The notes beneath the pieces are model-generated. The model saw nothing but the letters and a program-made list of their open reading frames with translations. It made no database searches and was not told the DNA's origin. Below, one piece after another: positions 61,640 to 64,000 of a stretch of DNA of 64,000 nt. The position numbers and the translations under genes are program-made. Numbering within the stretch: the first letter of the stretch is position 1; each line of letters opens with the position of its first letter. The DNA lies in assembly GCA_016716885.1 (NCBI GenBank), contig JADJUV010000054.1, positions 1 to 64,000 of the forward strand, written 5' to 3'. Source of the DNA: Candidatus Trichofilum aggregatum. GTDB lineage: Bacteria > Chloroflexota > Anaerolineae > Promineifilales > Promineifilaceae.

Positions 61640-64000
61640 ATAGCGGCCTGGGCATTGCTTTGGCGGTACAGAGCTTGAGTAGCGGCATCAACCCGCTCGT
61701 CGGTGTACATGTCTTCAAAGAAGACAACTTTGTTGGGATTTTCCAGCCACAAATTGGCGGTGGGGAAATCGGGCAGGTAGAAACGTGTGCCGACGGGAAT
61801 GGGTGGGGGGCCGGTGCGTTGCCACGCGGCCGCGACGACGCCCCATTGGGGTTGGTCTTGTTCATCCAGTTCAAAGGTAAACATGCCTGAGGCGCTAGAG
61901 CCATTGTTTATGGCGGGTTCTGTAAGTGCCAGCAACGCTTCCGGCAACGTTCGGGCGGCATTAAGGTGGATGCTAACATCATACAGCGTTCGCACTTCTT
62001 TTAACGCTTGTTCGGTCTGTTCAAACAGGCGGGCGTTATCAACCGCAATCGAGGCCTGGTAAACAATGGTTTCCACCAGGCGCATCTGATTGGCGGTAAG
62101 AACGCGGCCGGGTTCCAGAATGTCAACCCCCACCGTACCAATCAATTCGTTGCCCACGATCATGGGGAAGATCGCCAACGACTGAACACCCCGGAACCTA
62201 AGACCGTCATGGAAGGCCGCTGTGAGGGGGCTATTAAGGGCGTCTTTGATGATCAATGGTTTACGGGTTTGTATCACCTCTTGGGTGGAGAGATTGCCTT
62301 CAACTGGGATGACAAAACCAATGGCAGTGACGGAACGGTTGGGATCAAACAGTTCGGCAATGACGGTTAAGGCGGTTCGGTCTTCGTTAAACAGCGCAAT
62401 ACCAATTTGTTCCACCGCGGCCGCGCGCCCCAACTCTTGGGCCACAATCTGCATACTCTGGCGAATGTCTAGCGAGGAAGCCACGGAAGAGACGACCCGG
62501 TTGATCAAAGCCAGTTCCTCGGCTCTGGCCCGAGTATGAGTGAGCAGATGAACATTACTGATGGCAATGGCGGTCTGGCTGGCAAATGCCGTGAGCAGAT
62601 CGAAATGATTTTCATTGAACATATGGGGATTGTCTTCGTGTTGCGTAGCAATCACCCCCAGGGTCTCTTGGCCGGCCATCATGGGCATACCCATGAACGC
62701 CTGGGTCGGGCGGCCAATCACCTGGAATCCCTTCTCCTCGGCGGTTTCGATCAGGTTGCCGCGAATGAACAGAGGCTGACGGTTCTGTAGCATGTACTCC
62801 GTTACGCCATTACTCCATTCACGGCGGAAATGGCTATAGGGTTCGCCATTGATAAATACCCGAATTTCTATTTCATTACTTTCCGGGAGGTTTAGGGCGA
62901 CGTAGAAATCGTTAGCGGGCAGAAGTTGCGGCAGATAGACCCGCAAATGCTGGATGATGTCATCCACGTGGATGGCTGTTGTCAGGGCGCGTCCCATCTC
63001 GTTCAGCACATTTAATTCTTCACTACGTTTACGAGCTTCTGCCAAAGCCCGTTCCGTCTGTTCATTGAGGCGTAAATTGTCAATGTGGGTACTCAAACCT
63101 TGAGAGACGGCGGCAATAACGGCCTGGAATTCGCTCATCTCACCGTCAATATCTTCGGCCACTAATCGCCCAATTTGTTGCCCGTGGATGGTAACGGATT
63201 GCACATAGGTTTGTTCGGACGACGGGGTCAAGGGGGATAGGGCTGAGGTGCCGTTACTTTCAAATGATACGACTCGATCCCCATCAAACGAATAAGATAG
63301 CTTCTCTTGGACTGATTCGGTCAGATAAGATTGCCAGCCTTCGTGCGTCAGGCGGCGAGTGAGGGCCTCTAGTTCGGCCAGGGCATCCTGTGTTTGGGTG
63401 AAAAGGCGGATGTTTTGGATGGCGGTACTGAGGTTGTTGGCTACGGTCACCAGTAAACGGATATCCCGTTCGTTAAACCAGTCTGGTTCTGTTGCTTGTT
63501 GCAGGCTAATGACGCCCATGAGTTCATCGCCACTTAAAATGGGCACACCAATCCAACAGGCGATGTTTCCTCTAACCTGATTAATGCCTAGTTCACGCAT
63601 TTTTGATTCATTCAGTTCCTGGATATGTAGAGGTTGGCGGCTTTGAATGACCAGGGATGACAGATTACCACCGAGGGGTTGAGGGTCGATTTGAATCAGG
63701 TTGCCTTCATGCAGGGCAAAAGGGTTTCTTATCAACTGGGCATGGCTATCGTACAAGGCGATACGGCCAGTATCTACTCTGAAGGTCGTGCAAAGTAGTT
63801 GCCCTACCTGGCTCAATATTTCGTCCAGACTCTTTTCGGTGGTCAGGATTTGGCCTACGGCATTCAGGGTTTCCATTTCCACGAGTTGGCGGCTGAGGGC
63901 GCGTTCGGCCCGTTTGCGTTCGGTAATGTCGGTCAAAATACCCACGGAGCCGGTGGAAAGGCCATCGGGGCCTAATACTTCGACGGAGGTATCGGCCAGC
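61462..64000 (-). CDS. PAS and multi-GAF sensor protein, partial (runs past the right edge)
   Basis: The frame is open to the window edge, where the end of a PAS/PAC domain is visible (EVLGPDGLSTGSVGILTDIT), so the N-terminus is missing. It contains about five GAF domains (IACWIGVPILSGDELMGVIS, AFMGMPMMAGQETLGVIATQ, QSLAIFPMIVGNELIGTVGV, AAIWIPLVAQNHWLGLIYIS) and a short module at residues about 200-270 (LTRRLTHEGWQSYLTESVQE). That module also occurs in the 55078 and 47311 proteins. The reading frame is lost near 61520 after RRLYESLRT. Confidence 0.8.
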   Translation of the reverse strand, partial: LADTSVEVLGPDGLSTGSVGILTDITERKRAERALSRQLVEMETLNAVGQILTTEKSLDEILSQVGQLLCTTFRVDTGRIALYDSHAQLIRNPFALHEGNLIQIDPQPLGGNLSSLVIQSRQPLHIQELNESKMRELGINQVRGNIACWIGVPILSGDELMGVISLQQATEPDWFNERDIRLLVTVANNLSTAIQNIRLFTQTQDALAELEALTRRLTHEGWQSYLTESVQEKLSYSFDGDRVVSFESNGTSALSPLTPSSEQTYVQSVTIHGQQIGRLVAEDIDGEMSEFQAVIAAVSQGLSTHIDNLRLNEQTERALAEARKRSEELNVLNEMGRALTTAIHVDDIIQHLRVYLPQLLPANDFYVALNLPESNEIEIRVFINGEPYSHFRREWSNGVTEYMLQNRQPLFIRGNLIETAEEKGFQVIGRPTQAFMGMPMMAGQETLGVIATQHEDNPHMFNENHFDLLTAFASQTAIAISNVHLLTHTRARAEELALINRVVSSVASSLDIRQSMQIVAQELGRAAAVEQIGIALFNEDRTALTVIAELFDPNRSVTAIGFVIPVEGNLSTQEVIQTRKPLIIKDALNSPLTAAFHDGLRFRGVQSLAIFPMIVGNELIGTVGVDILEPGRVLTANQMRLVETIVYQASIAVDNARLFEQTEQALKEVRTLYDVSIHLNAARTLPEALLALTEPAINNGSSASGMFTFELDEQDQPQWGVVAAAWQRTGPPPIPVGTRFYLPDFPTANLWLENPNKVVFFEDMYTDERVDAATQALYRQSNAQAAIWIPLVAQNHWLGLIYISWSEVHRFSQGERRLYESLRTQGVPLWNTACSTNNHRPGRRS

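Overview
The window looks like a chromosomal segment of a Chloroflexota bacterium, probably an Anaerolineae-type lineage (inference). The reasons are the mix of multi-GAF sensor proteins, TPR plus zinc-ribbon proteins, a MutL-like/DUF6754-type membrane cluster, a MocR regulator and Pro/Thr-rich lipoproteins. No rRNA, tRNA or CRISPR array was recognised. The most pervasive signal is the palindrome GCGGCCGC, about 100 copies in 64 kb by eye, mostly inside genes where it often encodes Ala-Ala-Ala; it behaves like the cyanobacterial HIP1 repeat but with a different sequence.

Layout. 1-9.5 kb: a broken FG-GAP-type lipoprotein, a frameshifted murE, a double receiver-kinase hybrid, a PspA/IM30 protein, and TPR/zinc-ribbon and coiled-coil proteins. 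9.8-13.7 kb: rpmH-rnpA-yidD-(PQQ-propeller lipoprotein)-yidC-jag, the usual ribosome/membrane-insertion cluster with one extra gene. 14-17.7 kb (minus strand): a nucleotidyltransferase-like protein, DedA and two TPR/zinc-ribbon proteins. 18-27.2 kb (minus strand): a long probable operon of little-characterised envelope proteins, including a 1082-residue protein carrying about 18 copies of a D-W-L motif, a MutL-like actin-fold ATPase, a DUF6754-like protein and an LPQTG protein. 27.7-28.6 kb: a cytochrome c gene translationally coupled to a thioredoxin-like lipoprotein whose two active-site Cys positions are both TGA, with a hairpin downstream: a strong selenoprotein candidate with a U-x-x-U site. 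29-35.5 kb: a zinc alcohol dehydrogenase, two signalling kinases and a MocR regulator. 36-46.3 kb: a BrnT/BrnA pair, a KimA-like potassium transporter with two RCK (TrkA-like) proteins, an M16 peptidase, a beta-helix surface protein and a ClC channel with an RCK_C tail. 46.5-64 kb (minus strand): a receiver protein, a large PAS/GAF histidine kinase and two very long multi-GAF proteins, one of them with a blue-light LOV domain.

Many genes carry single frameshifts or in-frame amber codons (murE, jag, the nucleotidyltransferase, mocR, the beta-helix gene and the GAF giants). There are also six homopolymeric G/C blocks, all at gene 3' ends. These features suggest an error-prone assembly at structured DNA, possibly with some real decay. 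Intergenic space is rich in short mobile repeats: three copies of a 114-bp hairpin MITE, a 137-bp MITE with a clean 8-bp target duplication, and four copies of a modular repeat with constant ends and exchangeable cores.
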